Notes under the pieces: generated by a model | Seen by the model: the letters and a program-made list of their open reading frames with translations, nothing else | Databases searched by the model: none | What the model was told of the DNA's origin: nothing | Part shown: positions 35,640 to 49,179 of the stretch, in pieces | How positions within the stretch are numbered: position 1 is the first letter of the stretch | Layout: each line of letters begins with the position of its first letter | Position numbers and translations under genes: made by a program | Origin: Eulemur rufifrons | Lineage: Eukaryota; Chordata; Mammalia; Primates; Lemuridae | Direction of reading: 5' to 3' | DNA length: 64,000 nucleotides | NCBI RefSeq assembly: GCF_041146395.1 | Contig: NC_090984.1 | Span: forward strand, 79,743,114 to 79,807,113

Positions 35640-35900
35640 TGATGTATCCATCAGGATTCTTGTATGCAAGTGACAGAAGCAAACTCTAGTTAAGCAGAAA
35701 AGGGATTTATTGTGAAGTTACTGGGTAGCTCACAGAAGTCTGGAGAATCAGGCCGAGAAAATGGAACAGGAGCTAGAAAGGCCAGGTAGGAGGAATCATA
35801 GCATAGCTAAGGTTCCACCATAGGAACAGCCTGATCAAGAAGGCGGCTCCTGGTACTGCTGCCCCCACTGTCCTACCAGTTGACGGTACCCTACCTTCAC
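35640..35900. repeat. Old interspersed repeat, family not named
   Basis: 'gcaagtgacagaagcaaact' then 'agcagaaaagggatttattg' and a following 'agctcacagaagtctggaga' form an order I recognise from a common ancient mammalian repeat, but I cannot name it. The GC-richer part near 35840 ('aggcggctcctggtactgct') belongs to the same block. Confidence 0.45.
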
Positions 35901-36590
35901 ATGCTGCTACAAAGGGGCTCTAAACATCCTCATGTCTGTTGTTCTGGTTTATTTGTTGTGGACTTCAGAGTTGAGTTAATCATAATCTTCAGTGCATGGC
36001 ACATTATTATCACTTGTCCACTGAAGGCTGGTCTCTTAACTTTATTCTGTTTTATTACTATTTTCCTCCATCAGTTCCGGTCCTCAGTCTCATTCTCCTG
36101 CCCATTCTCCTGAGCCTCTCTAGTATAATTAATATGTGCACCTTTACAATCCATCTTTCATATGTTTATTTAAGTATATACATAACCATGAAAATATACA
36201 ATGTTTATATAAATAGTAAAAAAAATTGAAACTAAAAAATATCTGCAACTATGTATATATATGGAAAAATAGTTAGATGATATATTTCTTTTTATTATTA
36301 TTGCACAATGATCTATTTGGATAAAAATTTCCTTATTTAATAAAATATTTTTATATTATAAGGTAATAAATCATTAGTCATAGATCACAGAAATATACTG
36401 ATAACTGTTTTTCTGAGACATGTTTACATACATTTGATTCATGAGTATATTTCTTTTTCTGTCATGAATCTATGAAATATTTCTTTGATTTTTTTGTAAA
36501 TGATTAATTTTTATTTTAACTTCATAATTTGAAAATTATTGGTTTCTCTATGTAAATAAATTAAAATCTACTGAATGATGATTAACATAA
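35901..36590. other. Non-coding, nothing recognised
   Basis: Two overlapping 77-codon ORFs (35880, 35996) are unsupported. The rest is very AT-rich. Confidence 0.35.

Positions 36591-36622
<32 letters not shown>
36591..36622. repeat. (TA)n(CA)n microsatellite
   Basis: The dinucleotide run sits immediately beside the poly(T) head of the minus-strand Alu. Confidence 0.92.
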
Positions 36623-36909
36623 TTTTTTTTGAGACAGAGTCTTGCTCTGTCAACCAGGCTAGAGTGCAGTGGTGACATCATAGCTCACAGCAACCTCAAA
36701 CTCCTGGGCTCAAGGATCCTCCCACCTCAGCCTACCAAGCAGCTGGGCCTATAGGTATGCACCGCCACACCTGGCTAATTTTTCTGATTTTTATAGAGAC
36801 AGGGTCTTGTTCTTGCTCAGGCTGGTCTCAAAATCCTTGCCTCAAGCAATCTTCTGGACTCAGCCTCCTAGAGTGCTAGGATTACAGGTGTGAGCCACTA
36901 TGCCCAGCC
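36623..36909 (-). mobile_element. Alu, minus strand
   Basis: The + strand starts 'gagacagagtcttgctctgt' after a T run and ends 'gtgagccactatgcccagcc'. It is diverged and lacks the long A-rich linker, so it is older than the Alus at 5503 and 55261. No target duplication can be seen because the left flank is microsatellite. Confidence 0.93.
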
Positions 36910-37710
36910 AAAACAAATCCATTTTAAACAAGAGAATTGAAAATGCTTTCTATTTTTGAGCAATTGGCTTGAAATTAATCCAAATCAAAGAAAGAACATT
37001 TTAATTTAAGACAAATAGTGGCTTGGTTATAAATATTATAAGATAGAAATACACTGTAGAAATATGTCAAATATTAAAAATATTTTATTAGAGTTCAAAC
37101 TTATACAAATAGCTAAAACATTTCTTAGAAAAACATTAGCTTTTAGATGTCAAATTTAATTGAATGGTATTATTAAACATATTGTTTGTGAGATTAAAGT
37201 AATTTGAGATTCATGAAAAACATGCCATTTATTTTGGAAAGTGGTAATATTATATTTCATATCTCTGACTTCAAACCTTTAACTTTTCTGAAGATAGAGA
37301 TTAAGGGACTTGTTAAAATTTGAATTGCAGTCTAGTACTTGTTCTACCATTTAATCTTAGTACAGAAGTTTTATCTTCATGATATTACCAACTAATTTTA
37401 TTACTTTTGATATTCCCTACCCCTTGGGCAATCATTATTTCTGAACACCTTAATAAATGAAGTCCACAGACACAGATGTCATAATATTTCATCACAGCAC
37501 CTATTTTTTCTTTAAATCTTTCAAAGGAATTATTGCTATTGTAACCATTTCTTTATTTTTTAATTGTGGCTACCTGACTTCCCTACTAAGCTCCCTGAGT
37601 CTAAAGGCCTATCTACCTTGAGTATGAACAAGATATTCTTTTATGTTTAGAAACTATCACAATCACGCTTGCCTCTATTTAAATTTGTTTCAAACTTCTG
37701 CAAAAAAGAG
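36910..37710. other. Non-coding, nothing recognised
   Basis: AT-rich sequence with no gene or nameable repeat. Confidence 0.35.
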
Positions 37711-38060
37711 AAAGGAGGCCAGGAGCTGGTGGGGGTGAGGTAGGGGTGGGAAATGAGGAGATGGTCCTCAAAGGGTACAAAGTTTCAGTGATACAGGAGG
37801 AATAAATTATGAAGATCTATTGTACAACAAGGTGACTATAGTTAATAATAATGTATTGTATACTTGAAAATTGCTAAGAGAGATCTAAATGTTCTCACCA
37901 CACACACAAAGATAAGTATGTGAAGTGATGGAGATGCTAATTAGCTTCATTTAATCATTTCACATATACCAAAACATCACATTGCATACCATAAATATAT
38001 ATGATTTTTTATATCTTTATATCTTAATGAAGCTGAAAAAATAAATAAAATAAAAAATAA
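37711..38060 (+). mobile_element. L1 3'-UTR end, plus strand
   Basis: 'caaagggtacaaagtttcag', 'gactatagttaataataatg', 'tgttctcaccacacacacaa', 'gctaattagcttcatttaat' and 'accataaatatatatgattt' are the consecutive landmarks of a middle-aged L1 (L1MA/L1PB-like) 3' UTR. An A-rich tail follows at 38037-38060. It is related to the 3' part of the L1 at 59217 but not a copy of it. Confidence 0.88.
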
Positions 38061-38827
38061 TACTGGAAATTATACTGTTACTTTATAGGTTAAGCAAGGT
38101 TAACCCATATAGGTTAAGTAGAAAAAAGACTTAGCCTTTCTGAAGGTATCAACAAACAAACGAATACATACCTGGAAGTTTATTTTAATCATGTCTAATG
38201 TCATCGGCCATATAGGCAATTGCCTGGAGAGGACTCAGCACATGATTCTTGACTGAACATTTTCAAAATTATTCTTTTGAAATGTGGAGGTAGAATAAAG
38301 GGTAGGGGAGCAAATTTCCAAAAGTCTTTTCTTATCTATCAATGCTGGCACTGCTAAAGGTGCCAGAGAAGATACAGAAGACTTTCAAAGAACTAGAATA
38401 TACTACTAACATTAAGAGGTATAAATGTGGCTATAAAAAATATCTTTAAAATCTCTTTTACTACTTTCATGGTCTTATCTTTATAGCTCTTTTGTCCTGC
38501 AATATTTTATTCTAAATACTTATGTTGGGGCTACTATTTGAAGAATTTCTTCTCTGGGATTAATACCCACAATTAACTTTGAAAAGATTTTAGATATTAC
38601 CTTGTGTGTTCAACTTAGATACTATTATTTACATTTATTAATATTATGAATTCCCATTGAGGTCCTATTTTTTCAGTGATGTGATTTCATTAATAATTTT
38701 CTTAGTAAACATTTGTTATACATGTTATGTTTCTTCAGTAATTTAAAAAAGTCACAAAAATCACTGTAATATCTCATCCAGGATTACTATTTGATATAGT
38801 TTATTTTAATATTAATATATACACACA
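38061..38827. other. Non-coding, nothing recognised
   Basis: AT-rich sequence, closing with a short (AC)5 run at 38820-38829 against the next L1. Confidence 0.35.
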
Positions 38828-39358
38828 CATGCAGAAGATTGAAACTTGATCCCCACCTCTCACCTCTCACAAAAATCAATTCAAGATGGATAACAGACTT
38901 AAACCTAAGGCATGAAACCTTAAGAATTCTAGAAGAAGATGTTGGGAAGACCCTTTCCGACATCGGCCTAGGCAAAGAATTTTTGAAGAAGACCCCCAAA
39001 GCAATCACAGCAGCAACAAAAATAAATAAATGGGATCTGACCAAATTAAAAAGCTTTTGCACAGCCAAGGAAACTGTCGTAGACAGCTTACAGAATGGGA
39101 GAAAATATTTGCTCCCTACACATCAGATAAAGGTCTGATAACAAGAATCTATCTAGAACTTAAGAAAATCAACAAGAAAAAATGAAACAACCTCATCAAT
39201 AAATGGGCAAAGGAAATGAATAGAAACTATTCAAAAGAAGACAGAATAATCGCCAGCAAACATATAAAAAATGCTCAACATCTCTAATCATTAGAGAAAT
39301 GCAAATCAAAACCACAATGAGATATCACCTAACACCAGTGAGATTGGCCTCTATCAAA
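38828..39358 (+). mobile_element. L1 ORF2 C-terminal fragment, missing its 3' end
   Basis: A comparatively well-preserved L1 piece. A 99-codon frame (38839-39138) reads [20 protein letters not shown] and [20 protein letters not shown], the region between RT and the C-terminal end of ORF2. It continues with 'atcaaaaccacaatgagata' at 39306 and stops near 'gattggcctctatc'. Its low divergence suggests a younger, lineage-type L1. Lacking a 3' UTR and A tail is unusual, because L1s are normally truncated at the 5' end. Later deletion or recombination is likely. Confidence 0.9.
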
Positions 39359-39364
39359 TTGTTT

Positions 39365-40650
39365 TATTTTTGTCTTCTAATTTGGTGATGTCATCTAGTA
39401 GGCTGTATTGAACTGATCTGCATTCCTGAAATGAACTCCACCTGGAAATAATGTATTACATTTGATAAAAAGTAATATTTTGTTTTTATATTTATAATTT
39501 TACACTTATATTTGCAAATGATACTGTTCTATAATTACATTTTTACTGAACTTATTTGGTTTTCACACTAAATTTCTGTCTATAAATATATTACAGGGTC
39601 TTACATATTTTTCTGTCAATATTAAGTCATTGTACATTTTACTATAACTTAGAGGTTATGGTATGAAGTATTTATTTTGCTGCTTTTTGGGTATTTGAAG
39701 TTTTTTTCTTTCTTTCTTGATCTATTGTTTATTGCATATATGTTTTTTAATCCCCAAGTAGTAAAACATATTTATCACATTTTCTCATTTTTTTTCTCAC
39801 TGTATTATATTACGACTGGAAAATGAGGCTATAAAAAGGTTTTATTTTGTTAAAAAGTTACTTGTGGCCAAATTCATGTTTGAATTTTGTAAATGCTACC
39901 TAGACTTACAAAAATGTATATTCAGCATTTCTGGTGATTTACATTTTATATATAAATAAAAATGACTTTCATTGTATCATTTAAGTCCTGTATGTCCTAC
40001 TTTTTATTCACTAGATTTGTTCAATTCCAAAGAAGTATTGAACATTCCTATTATAATTATATTATTATAAAGTTTCCTTCTGTTTCATTAGTTGTCTTAT
40101 TACATATTTATTACCTAGGCCAATATTACACTTCAAAAGTGTCTGTGTTTTTATCACATAAAATTCTTCTTTATTTAGTATTTTTTACTATTTTTTTCCT
40201 TTTTAAGAGGTTAACTTTCCAGTATAACTCTTGATTTTCTTAGAATTTCATTTGTTTGATATATTTATGATCATTTATTAATTTTCAACTGTTCTTTATT
40301 GCTTTAAGTTTGATATTTTCATTGATGACAGCATAGAAATGGATTTTATGTATTATTTAATATGACAGTTTTAATCTTTAAATTGATTTCTGCTTGCTCA
40401 TATTTATTGTGAAATCTATTTGGGTTATTTTATTCCTTTTTGCTTAGTTGTTATATGTTATTTATTTTATTTTTCTCTTTCTTTTTTCTCACTTTCCTTA
40501 TTTTGTCTGATCCACTTGGTAGTCATTATACTTTTTGTGATTTTAGAGATGGAAATTCTATTATAATTTTCTTTCGTTATTGAATTTACATTTATTTTGC
40601 TAGCAATGTTTTAAATGCTTATTTCTCTATTATTATATGTCAAAAAGATA
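39365..40650 (-). mobile_element. Old L1 ORF2 fragment, minus strand
   Basis: The + strand reads 'tgcattcctgaaatgaactc' then 'cacctgg' (39420), 'gatactgttctataattaca' (39520), 'attgaacattcctattataa' (40037) and 'tttgttcaattccaaagaag' (40016). This is the order of antisense L1 ORF2 from the RT domain back to the endonuclease. It is strongly diverged, and the right boundary is vague (possibly up to about 41150). Confidence 0.65.
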
Positions 40651-42099
40651 CCAATTATTTCCTAATCAAGAAGCTCTACTTTCCTGTTTTCTGCACCCAA
40701 CTCAACTACCGACCACATGTATTAATATTAAGTGTTCTATAGTTTCACCTCACTTTTTTTTAACTTATCCTTTCCCACCCCTACCCTTCTTTCATGAGAA
40801 CAGTGAAACATTACCTCCTTCACCACCAAGCACACACAGTCTAAATTTGGCTGAAAAGTCTTAATATGCTTATTTTTTATTATTGGAATTTCCACTGTGC
40901 TATTTCTATAACCAGCATGTAGCACATATGTTAAACAGTCTAAGATGTTCTTTCTCCCTTTCATCCTCCCTTATTTTCAGGTCACTCCTCTGATTCCATT
41001 TCTTGTGTCATTACACTTCTTTCTTGAGAATTTTCTCATACGTAGCTCATTGTTTATATTACTATAAGTATTGTTATTTTTCATTTATGTTGTTGTTGCC
41101 TCCTCTGTGTTTTCTACTTCAGAGCTTACTTTATGTTCTTCCGTCTTCTCTTAGTTAGGTAGATTGACTTTCCAACAACTTGTTATTTTTCTCTGTCACT
41201 TTATTGTGACTCAAGTCTAGCTGATGACTCCAAATGAAGAGAATCATTCCTTCACGGAAGCTCCATGAAGAAGTCATACCGTCCCCAGTCTTCTGGCACT
41301 TCCCCAGCCCCAGAAATAGGAAGAATCTAGCCCAACCTCTTAGGCCTTCCTTGAGTTCTTGGTAACCTGTGAGAGCAGACCCATTCATGTTAGGGTGCCA
41401 AATTTACTCAAATGATAATGATTATAGAACCAAACTCTTTCCAGAATCCCAGGTGTTCTGATCTTTAACAAAGATTTCATTAGTAATGACATGATCTCTA
41501 GACAATGATCTGCCGATTTAGAGAGAAGAAAATGCTACAACAGCTTTTCCTACTGAGGACCCCATAGTGTCCCACGCCTGATTATCAACCAGTGGTCAGC
41601 AGGCTTGGAAGATTTTTGGCTCTGGAGAAGAATACAGATTAAGGAGGGAGGGGAGTGAGAAGAATTCACCAATTGTCTCAAAAAAATCTCATCTATGAGT
41701 CCACTGATTAGGTAGAAAAACTGATTTAGGAAAATCAACATGTTATAATCAAGTAAATATTTAAAGAATAATATCACTTTACTTAGAGTCCACACATGTA
41801 CCTTTTTTCTCTTCAGAGCCTGGATAAATAAGCTTGTGCTATTTCAAAGTAGGCACAAAAACATGTTTATGCACAGACATAATTCATATTTATGATCATA
41901 TATACGTATTTCACATCTTATTCTGGTTGTACCGCTTACCATGTCCCTTGCAGCCATCAACCCCAGTGCACTGATGGAATGTAACAAAAAAGTTGTACTT
42001 GTGTTTGGAATTATTGCACTATAAACACAGTTGTTATGTTCCCTAGAAATAAACCTTTCTTTATTGATTCTTTAGGTTGTTTTCCACTGTAAGTTATCA
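40651..42099. other. Non-coding, possibly more old L1 on the left
   Basis: T/C-rich sequence to about 41150 may continue the minus-strand L1 but lacks landmarks. 41200-41800 is somewhat GC-richer, unassigned, and without gene features. ORFs of 75-81 codons on the minus strand are unsupported. Confidence 0.3.
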
Positions 42100-42960
42100 G
42101 AAGCATTTTTACTGGGCATCTGCATCAAAATTCATGTGCAGCTAGCCTGCCTAGTGAAGCATTGCATTATTTACTTTATATTCAAGATAGTTGAATGATT
42201 CTACTTAGTTTGAGTGGCACTCAGCCACACATATATTACAGAGCGAGGAGAACTTGGAAGAATCGCTGAAGCTAACCATACATTACATGCATGGTGCACT
42301 CACCAGATGTCTCTTGCTACTTTGTTATGGTTTCGTAAGCTACACTGACATTGTCATTAAGTTCAGAAATTTGATTCTGCTCACTTTGCTATCCTTAAAA
42401 TAGATGCCTCTGAAAGCTGTTGCTTTAACAAATAGAATTTGCACACAAAAGGAGTTCTATCACTAACACTTGTAAATAATTATGTTATTCAACTTATTCA
42501 TAATAAGTAATAAAAAGTCAATTCAAAAGTAAAAAAAAAAATAAGCAAGAGTTTGAAGAAGTTCTATAAATTCTACCACTGAGTTTTCTCGTCTACGGTA
42601 TTCCAATATAAAACAAACATTTCCCTACCTCTCTTTTACTTGCGTTCGGAGGCATTTGTTTTTTATGGTGCTTATTAACATAAATGACTGAGACCGTAAA
42701 ATGCCACAAATTGGATCAGACTGAAGCATTCTCCTCATTAAAGTGTATGTAGCTTAGTTATATGGGTGAATTTGGCTTTGTGGTATAAAACTAGAAATGC
42801 TAATCTCAATTTTGCCATTGATGGCTAAATTCTTGTGGACCTGGTATCTAAGCCCGCCTGTGTGAGGCTGTGACTGTGCAGTGTGGGGAAACACAATGCT
42901 TAGAGCACTGCTTTTCCATCAGGCAATTAATCCTACAGCTATTTTATCTACTGACATTAA
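42100..42960. promoter_or_regulatory. Candidate conserved non-coding element
   Basis: Repeat-poor, with retained CpGs ('ctcgtctacggtattcca' at 42587, 'tacttgcgttcggaggcatt' at 42638, 'agcgaggagaacttggaaga' at 42242) and many TAAT/ATTA cores. The only simple sequence is an A run at 42531-42541. No coding frame. Enhancer-like texture but no alignment. Confidence 0.27.
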
Positions 42961-44814
42961 TACAGTAACCAAAAATTCACATAAGATTAAAATCTTACTG
43001 TGTTTATAAATAACCATTGTATAGAAGGATGGGTGTTGGGATAATTGAAGGATTCAATATATTTTATCATTTGTTTATGTATTTCTGAATAAATTCAGCT
43101 TTGAATTAAATTTTTCTGTCTAAACATGAATTAAAGCACATATGTATTATTTAAATACACTTCAGTCTGAGCTTACTACTAATATCTCACTTATTTAATT
43201 TTGTACTCCTATTCACATTTTTAGAGATGAAGGTCTCAGAGACTTGTGTTTTATTACTAGCCATTAGTTCTTTTCTTCTTTCCTTCAACATATATGTCTT
43301 TGGCATTGTGAGGATATCTGAATAACAATTTTTCTTGAGTGAGCAGATTTATTCCCACAGAGGCTGGATATTGGCTTGTGGTTTTTTTCTCATTAAATAT
43401 GTTGTGGTAAATTACTAATTCTAATTTTTATGGAGAATAATTTTCTATGATTATGATGTTCATTTTAATCTTATCTATTTCTTTTCTGCGTTATCTTGCT
43501 TTATTTTACTTTTCCTGCTCATTCTTGCCATTTAGAAATCACGAATATTTAAATATGTTAAGAGTAGGGTTCAATGATGCATTTACCACTTATTCCACCT
43601 TGATCTTGAGTATCTTTTGAGAATACTGAAAGGAAAAACCTCTTATTCTCTATCTGAATTTACTATTGTACTCTTTCAACTTTACTCACTGTTATTAAAT
43701 AATAGTATTATACAAAAAAGATGTTTTTAAAATTTACGATATTATATGACAAATATTCCAAATTCTCTATAGATGACTAAATTGATATTATATTTCTATT
43801 ATGAAGTTTTAGAATTTTCTATTGTCCAATACTTAAGGCACTTCATTTTCTCTTTTAATAATAATGTTGTAGTGGTGTATATTAAATAAATTATAATATG
43901 AAATCATGAAAGTAACTTTATTTTTGTGCCTGACTTTCCTTTTAGATTTATTTTGGGCAAATGTTCTTTTCCTGCCTCAGGTCCATGACTTGGTAGTCAC
44001 TCGATAGTAATAACGAGTTGTACTTCATTTCAAATAAAAAATCAAATATTCAGTTCAATAATTAAAATATGTACTTACATGTATTAATCGAAAGTTCTTC
44101 ATTGATTTGGAAACCTCTCTCAACCCCCAGTATGGGATGGTCATACATCCTAAGACTGTAGTTGGGAGCAGAACAGTGTTGATTTTAAATTTTTCCTCAT
44201 GTAGTGTTTCCACTTGTGACTCCTCGAAGACGGAAGCATGTGTGACGAGGAGATATGGGAGCAGGATAGTTCTTTCCTGATGGCTGTGTCAGGGTAATCC
44301 GGCATTAGCTCCTTCTGAACTGAACAGATGCTTAAAGAACTTTTTAGATGCTACCTGTTATCTTCTGATCTCTAAGCAACCTTTTGTCAGCACCTTCTAA
44401 TCAGTTTTTGTGTGGTCCCCAAAGATTAACCTTTTTTTCTACCACCTTCTTTTAAAAATACGTGCAGAGATCTAATATCTCCTTTTGAAATCTGGCATCT
44501 ATTATCTTAATGCCTCAGCCAGAAGCACCCAGTTTTGTCATCCTGTTTCATAAATACTTGACTGCACCTCTAACTCGTTCATGTTGTTGCATTTTGTTTA
44601 TTTCTCCTCTTGAGGGCAATTCCTAAAAAATGGAACTGCCCTAGAAAACAAAGGACAATTCTAAAACTCATGAGATACATTGAAATGTAATTTTTTTCAG
44701 AAAAGTTGAACCGACTTGTAACTCACAAGCCATGTTTGAAAGTGCACTTCACATTAAATGCTAGCCTCCAACATATCATTATTATTCTTTTGATAATTCA
44801 GTGAGTTAAAAATA
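42961..44814. other. Non-coding, nothing recognised
   Basis: AT-rich sequence. I found neither gene nor nameable repeat, though 44220-44300 holds a small CpG-containing stretch ('ctcctcgaagacggaagcat'). Confidence 0.35.
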
Positions 44815-45990
44815 GATTGTTATTGATGTTTTAATTTACATGGGTTCAATTACTGGCAAGATTGAACCTCTTTGCATATATTTACCAGATGTCTGTCCTC
44901 TCTCATGTTTTGTCAACCCATGTTACTTGTCATTTGCTGAGATAGCAATTTCACTCAATGCTTTAAATATATACATATAAAATAATTTATAGTATAGTTT
45001 AAATAACAGGCCTAATGTATAATATAATTAGTAACTATTTAACCATCACTGAACATAAGAACTAAAGCATGGCCAACACATTTGGAGCCCATATGGTGTG
45101 AACCTTATGTTATAAACAGACAACTTTTATCAACAATATTTTTACAAGTATTTTAAAATTGTTCCTTGTGTTATAAATATTGATATATATTTCTTTAATT
45201 GTTATGCTGAAAAATTAAATAAACATTTATCATGTTGTTTGAAAATGAATTTGAAATACAATTTATATTGAGAACAATTTACATCTTTGTAATTTTGGTC
45301 TTGCCATCTTGAAGCATCTTTGCACTTATTCCAATAATCTTAAATATCTTTTTGTAAAGTTTTACTATTTTTTCAGGTTCTTTATATTACTTGTTAAGTT
45401 TGTTTATTTCAAACATATCATTTGTTGTTATAACAAATAACATTTTATTGTATTTTCTGATTATTTTTAGTGGTATATTTGAAGGCAACTGATCTTTCTA
45501 AGAATATTTAGTGATTGGACAGATAATTTAAATGTTCTTTCATTTCTAAATGATTCTCATCAGTATACTTGGAAGTCAATTATATCATATTATATTAAAA
45601 TGATTCTGCATCATATTTTCCTATAGCTATTTATTTTATTATTGATTCTTATCATATTCTACTGGGTAGGGTTTCTTGTGATAACACTTTATACTCCTAG
45701 CTTGAAAAAAATATTTTTGTTTCTTTTAATATTGATATTTATTGCAGCATATTATTTTTAAAAAGAATGTTTCTCTATTATTGAGTAATTTATTATTTTT
45801 TTATCAGAAATGGATATTTATTTTTTAATAAATATATTTTGCCATGTATCTGCCAACCATCTGTCTGTTCATCTATAATGGTGTTGTTATTGGTATTTGG
45901 TTTCCTAAATATCCACATTTGTTAAACTGATTTGTAATAATATATATGTTCTACTAAAATTTTATTTTTAAATAAATATCCATTTTTTGG
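44815..45990 (-). mobile_element. Very old L1 fragments, minus strand
   Basis: 44815-44900 resembles antisense L1 C-terminal sequence ('gatgttttaatttacatggg'). 45270-45500 holds 'ttttgtaaagttttactatt' and 'tgttaagtttgtttatttca', typical of antisense L1 ORF2 in the region around the RT/C-terminal boundary. The match is loose and interrupted, so extent and subfamily are uncertain. Confidence 0.5.
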
Positions 45991-46299
45991 TATCTAGTAT
46001 AAAAAGTGGTGCTTTACTTGTTTAAGGCTAAGATTTACAGGCAATTAGGAGTGGGTTGTATTAATAATTACTGGCATGTTGGTACCTGTACATTCTATGA
46101 GATAGAGCATGGCAGAGTTAATGAGGCATATATATTGATTCAGAATTTGCAAATCATCATGAATAATTTTATTATAATAAAGTAAGTTAAATATCACCTC
46201 ATAAATTCTCTTCATTTTAATTTTTAGTATTAATCTAATTTATAACAGAAACATATGAACTATAACAAATTTTCTTTTCAGAGATGTCTACTTTCAATT
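45991..46299. other. Non-coding, nothing recognised
   Basis: AT-rich spacer between old LINE fragments. Confidence 0.35.
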
Positions 46300-46560
46300 T
46301 ACTGAATACTCATTAAGCATCAGAGGAACATCCCCTACGTACCATGCACCATGTCAAGCACTGGGGATACAGAGATGAATAAAACAGTCTCCATATTAAA
46401 GGAGCTCAAAGTCTACTAATGAAAATGAAAATAATGAGATAATCTAATTCACTAGAGTAATTACAAAGCTCTTATTATGCAAAAAAAAATTACTGAAGCA
46501 CAGAGAAGGATTGAGACAAATTCTGGAGGAGTCAAGGAAGTTTTCCTGATGGTAATCAAA
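46300..46560 (-). mobile_element. L2 LINE 3' end, minus strand
   Basis: 'taccatgcaccatgtcaagc' then 'actggggatacagagatgaa' then 'aggagctcaaagtctactaa' is the antisense of the L2 3' terminus. The 3'-most part lies at the left (46300). Confidence 0.83.
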
Positions 46561-49179
46561 CCTAAGTTTAAACTTAAATATGTCCATTTTTCTTAACATT
46601 TTTTATTCACTTCTTAAGTCCTAATTAATTTGAATCCATATGGCTATTCCGCAGGAAGAACATTGCAAAGTGTGCCGGTAAAATGCGGTCACAGTCAGGC
46701 TAGAGAGCAAGGAATAGTGAATGGCTTTTTATTTTGTTCAGAGCAAAATGGTATCCTAATTTTCAAATTTGCCTATGATATTTAGTTAACAAGTCAGTTC
46801 AACAAAGCAAAAAATATGTGAGGTGCTGCAATTGAAAACAGAACAAGAAAGGGCATTATTGTTAGAGTAGTAAAACAATTTCTTTGAAGAGGAAAGAACT
46901 CCTAAAATGAAGATGGGACTGAAAAAGATGAGATAAATAATTATTTAAAATTCCATTGGTTCTAGAAATCAAAATCCTACAAAGATGCCAAAACGGTTCC
47001 TATGTTACAGTCAGGACAACTTTGCTTTCCTAGTCTCATTAACTCTAGTGAATACTTGATTCTGAATAGTCTGTTTTGTTGTTTTTATCTTTTGAGACTG
47101 ACCCTGTGCTACAGTATTGTTCATTTAAATGTTATTTTGCATTTGTATTCCACAAAGTCTCCTGAACTTTAAAGGTAGTAGATTTGTAAACATCTAAAAT
47201 ATTTCATGGAGTGAGACCACAACATTCATATGTAGTTTTAAGTTTCAGTATCAGCTTTTGATGGCTGCTACCTTGATAATTATTGTCTTTTATAGTTTGC
47301 AGAACACTTTCACTTGTATTTTCTAATTTTACCCCAAAAACACATTTTGAAAGTTATTAAAAACAATTTCAGATAAATGCATTGATTCATTCACATTACT
47401 CTGCCCCTAATATAGACTATATAAGTAGATTTTGACTTCTGAAAATTTGATTATATTTCTTACTATTTACAGCCATACTATCAAGTAACCACATTTATCA
47501 CAGAAGTACCATATATTAACTTTCTTCAGTCATTCTAGTCTATGTAATTCATATAACTCTGCAGTGAGTTATAGTTCAGGGCTGAGGCTGGAAAGCCCTA
47601 AAAGAATGAGATGGATGCAATCAAGCCAAACTAAGTATTGGTAGGAAGAAAAAGGAAAATGAAAAGAACCCTGGAAGTTGTATGGTTACTGTAAAGTAGA
47701 GGATTAGTTTTGTTTCTTGGGCTTAATTTTATATCTCTGGTAATAATTCTGATGGAGCATTTCTGAAATATTTTAAGATTCTGCATATTGTTTGAATAAA
47801 ATTTCTACTTTTCTCAGTATTTCTATAAGGAATGGTTCTGAAGGGGAGAGATACATTTTGATATTATTATTCAAAAAAACCCTCCAATTCAATAATTAAA
47901 ATTCCTCCACATCATAAAAAAAGAAAAAGAGTGTGATAAAAATGATGGGGTTATTTTAATAAAAATAGCAACATATGGATGTCTTAGTATATTTTAAATG
48001 TTCCTCTGAGATTAAAAAATTTGATTTTGGGTCAGAATAGCAATTTTGAATTTTGAATCATTTGGCCAGCATTAGAAACAAATATGAAGAACTTTGACAA
48101 TAAAATTATTGTCAAAATAAGATCAGATGAACAGACCTGAAGGAAAGTAAGCACTAGCCCATGCATTAGAACAGCAGATGGACTGTCTCCTTTATCATTA
48201 TAAGATGGTGTCTCTCGAAGAAAAAATATTCTCTCTTCTGTACCAGTCATTACAATAACCAATAAATTAAACTCAATTGGTCATGCAATCATAGGAGAAA
48301 TTCACAAAATAAAAAAGAAATAAACAAAAAACCATGTTTCTAAAATAGCCAATGGATTAACCAACTTATTTTTCAAACTTCCTGGAACAGATCAGTGAGA
48401 CACTGCACAAAGAAAACCTCCCATGATTTCAATAAAGGGGTTTCTTCACTATCTAATTTTGCTATTAAAAAAAAGTAGGAATTGTATAAGCGATAACCAT
48501 TTCTTAAAAATGTAGATATAGTAATATATTAAATAAAATTGCATATAATTTATTTCTTATTATTGTTGGTACATTTAAATACTATTATAATTTTTATCTT
48601 ACAGCTAATCACAAGTAGATCAATAATTGGTTTCATAAATTTTATTGTCATTTTTATTTAAAAAATAGCAGTAAGGGGCCCATTCCCTAGATTGGAAAAT
48701 TAAATTTGACTTTATCAGTTCAAGACCCAGCAACTGTTAGGAAATAAAACCTTATCTAAACAAGATGACTATATTTTGTTTGAGATTTCTTCTTTGCATG
48801 ATTTTTGTAATGGTAAAATCCTTTTTTCTTACTGTAGTGAAATAACCTTGAGATTCCCCCTATAGCATTTTCAAAATAATATATCAACAATGGCATATCT
48901 TTCTGAAACTATGAAACGATGAACATATCAAGTCAATGGACACTCGTGAAGTGGATTTTGTCTCAGATTCTTAAATTTTGAAATAACAGAAAAACTGTGC
49001 AAAGACACTGAAGTGGGAAACTGCCCAGACAGTTTGAGGAACAGTGTGTGCTGGTGCTTGCAGGGTGATGGTGGAGGGAATTAAGGGGTGAGGGTGTAGA
49101 GGAGAGAAAAAAAAGGAAAATAGAATGAGATGAATTTAGAGAAGTAACTGGGTGAAGGTGGTGAACACAAATAAAACAG
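46561..49179. other. Low-repeat non-coding sequence
   Basis: No gene or clear repeat over about 2.6 kb. Minus-strand ORFs of 75-76 codons (48032, 48963) carry no domain. The second is only the complement of a purine-rich stretch. Confidence 0.4.

Noticed and set aside
37711..39358. Single twin-primed L1 joining 37711-38060 with 38828-39358
   Set aside because: Twin priming would need opposite orientations. Both pieces are sense and about 770 bases of unrelated sequence separate them.
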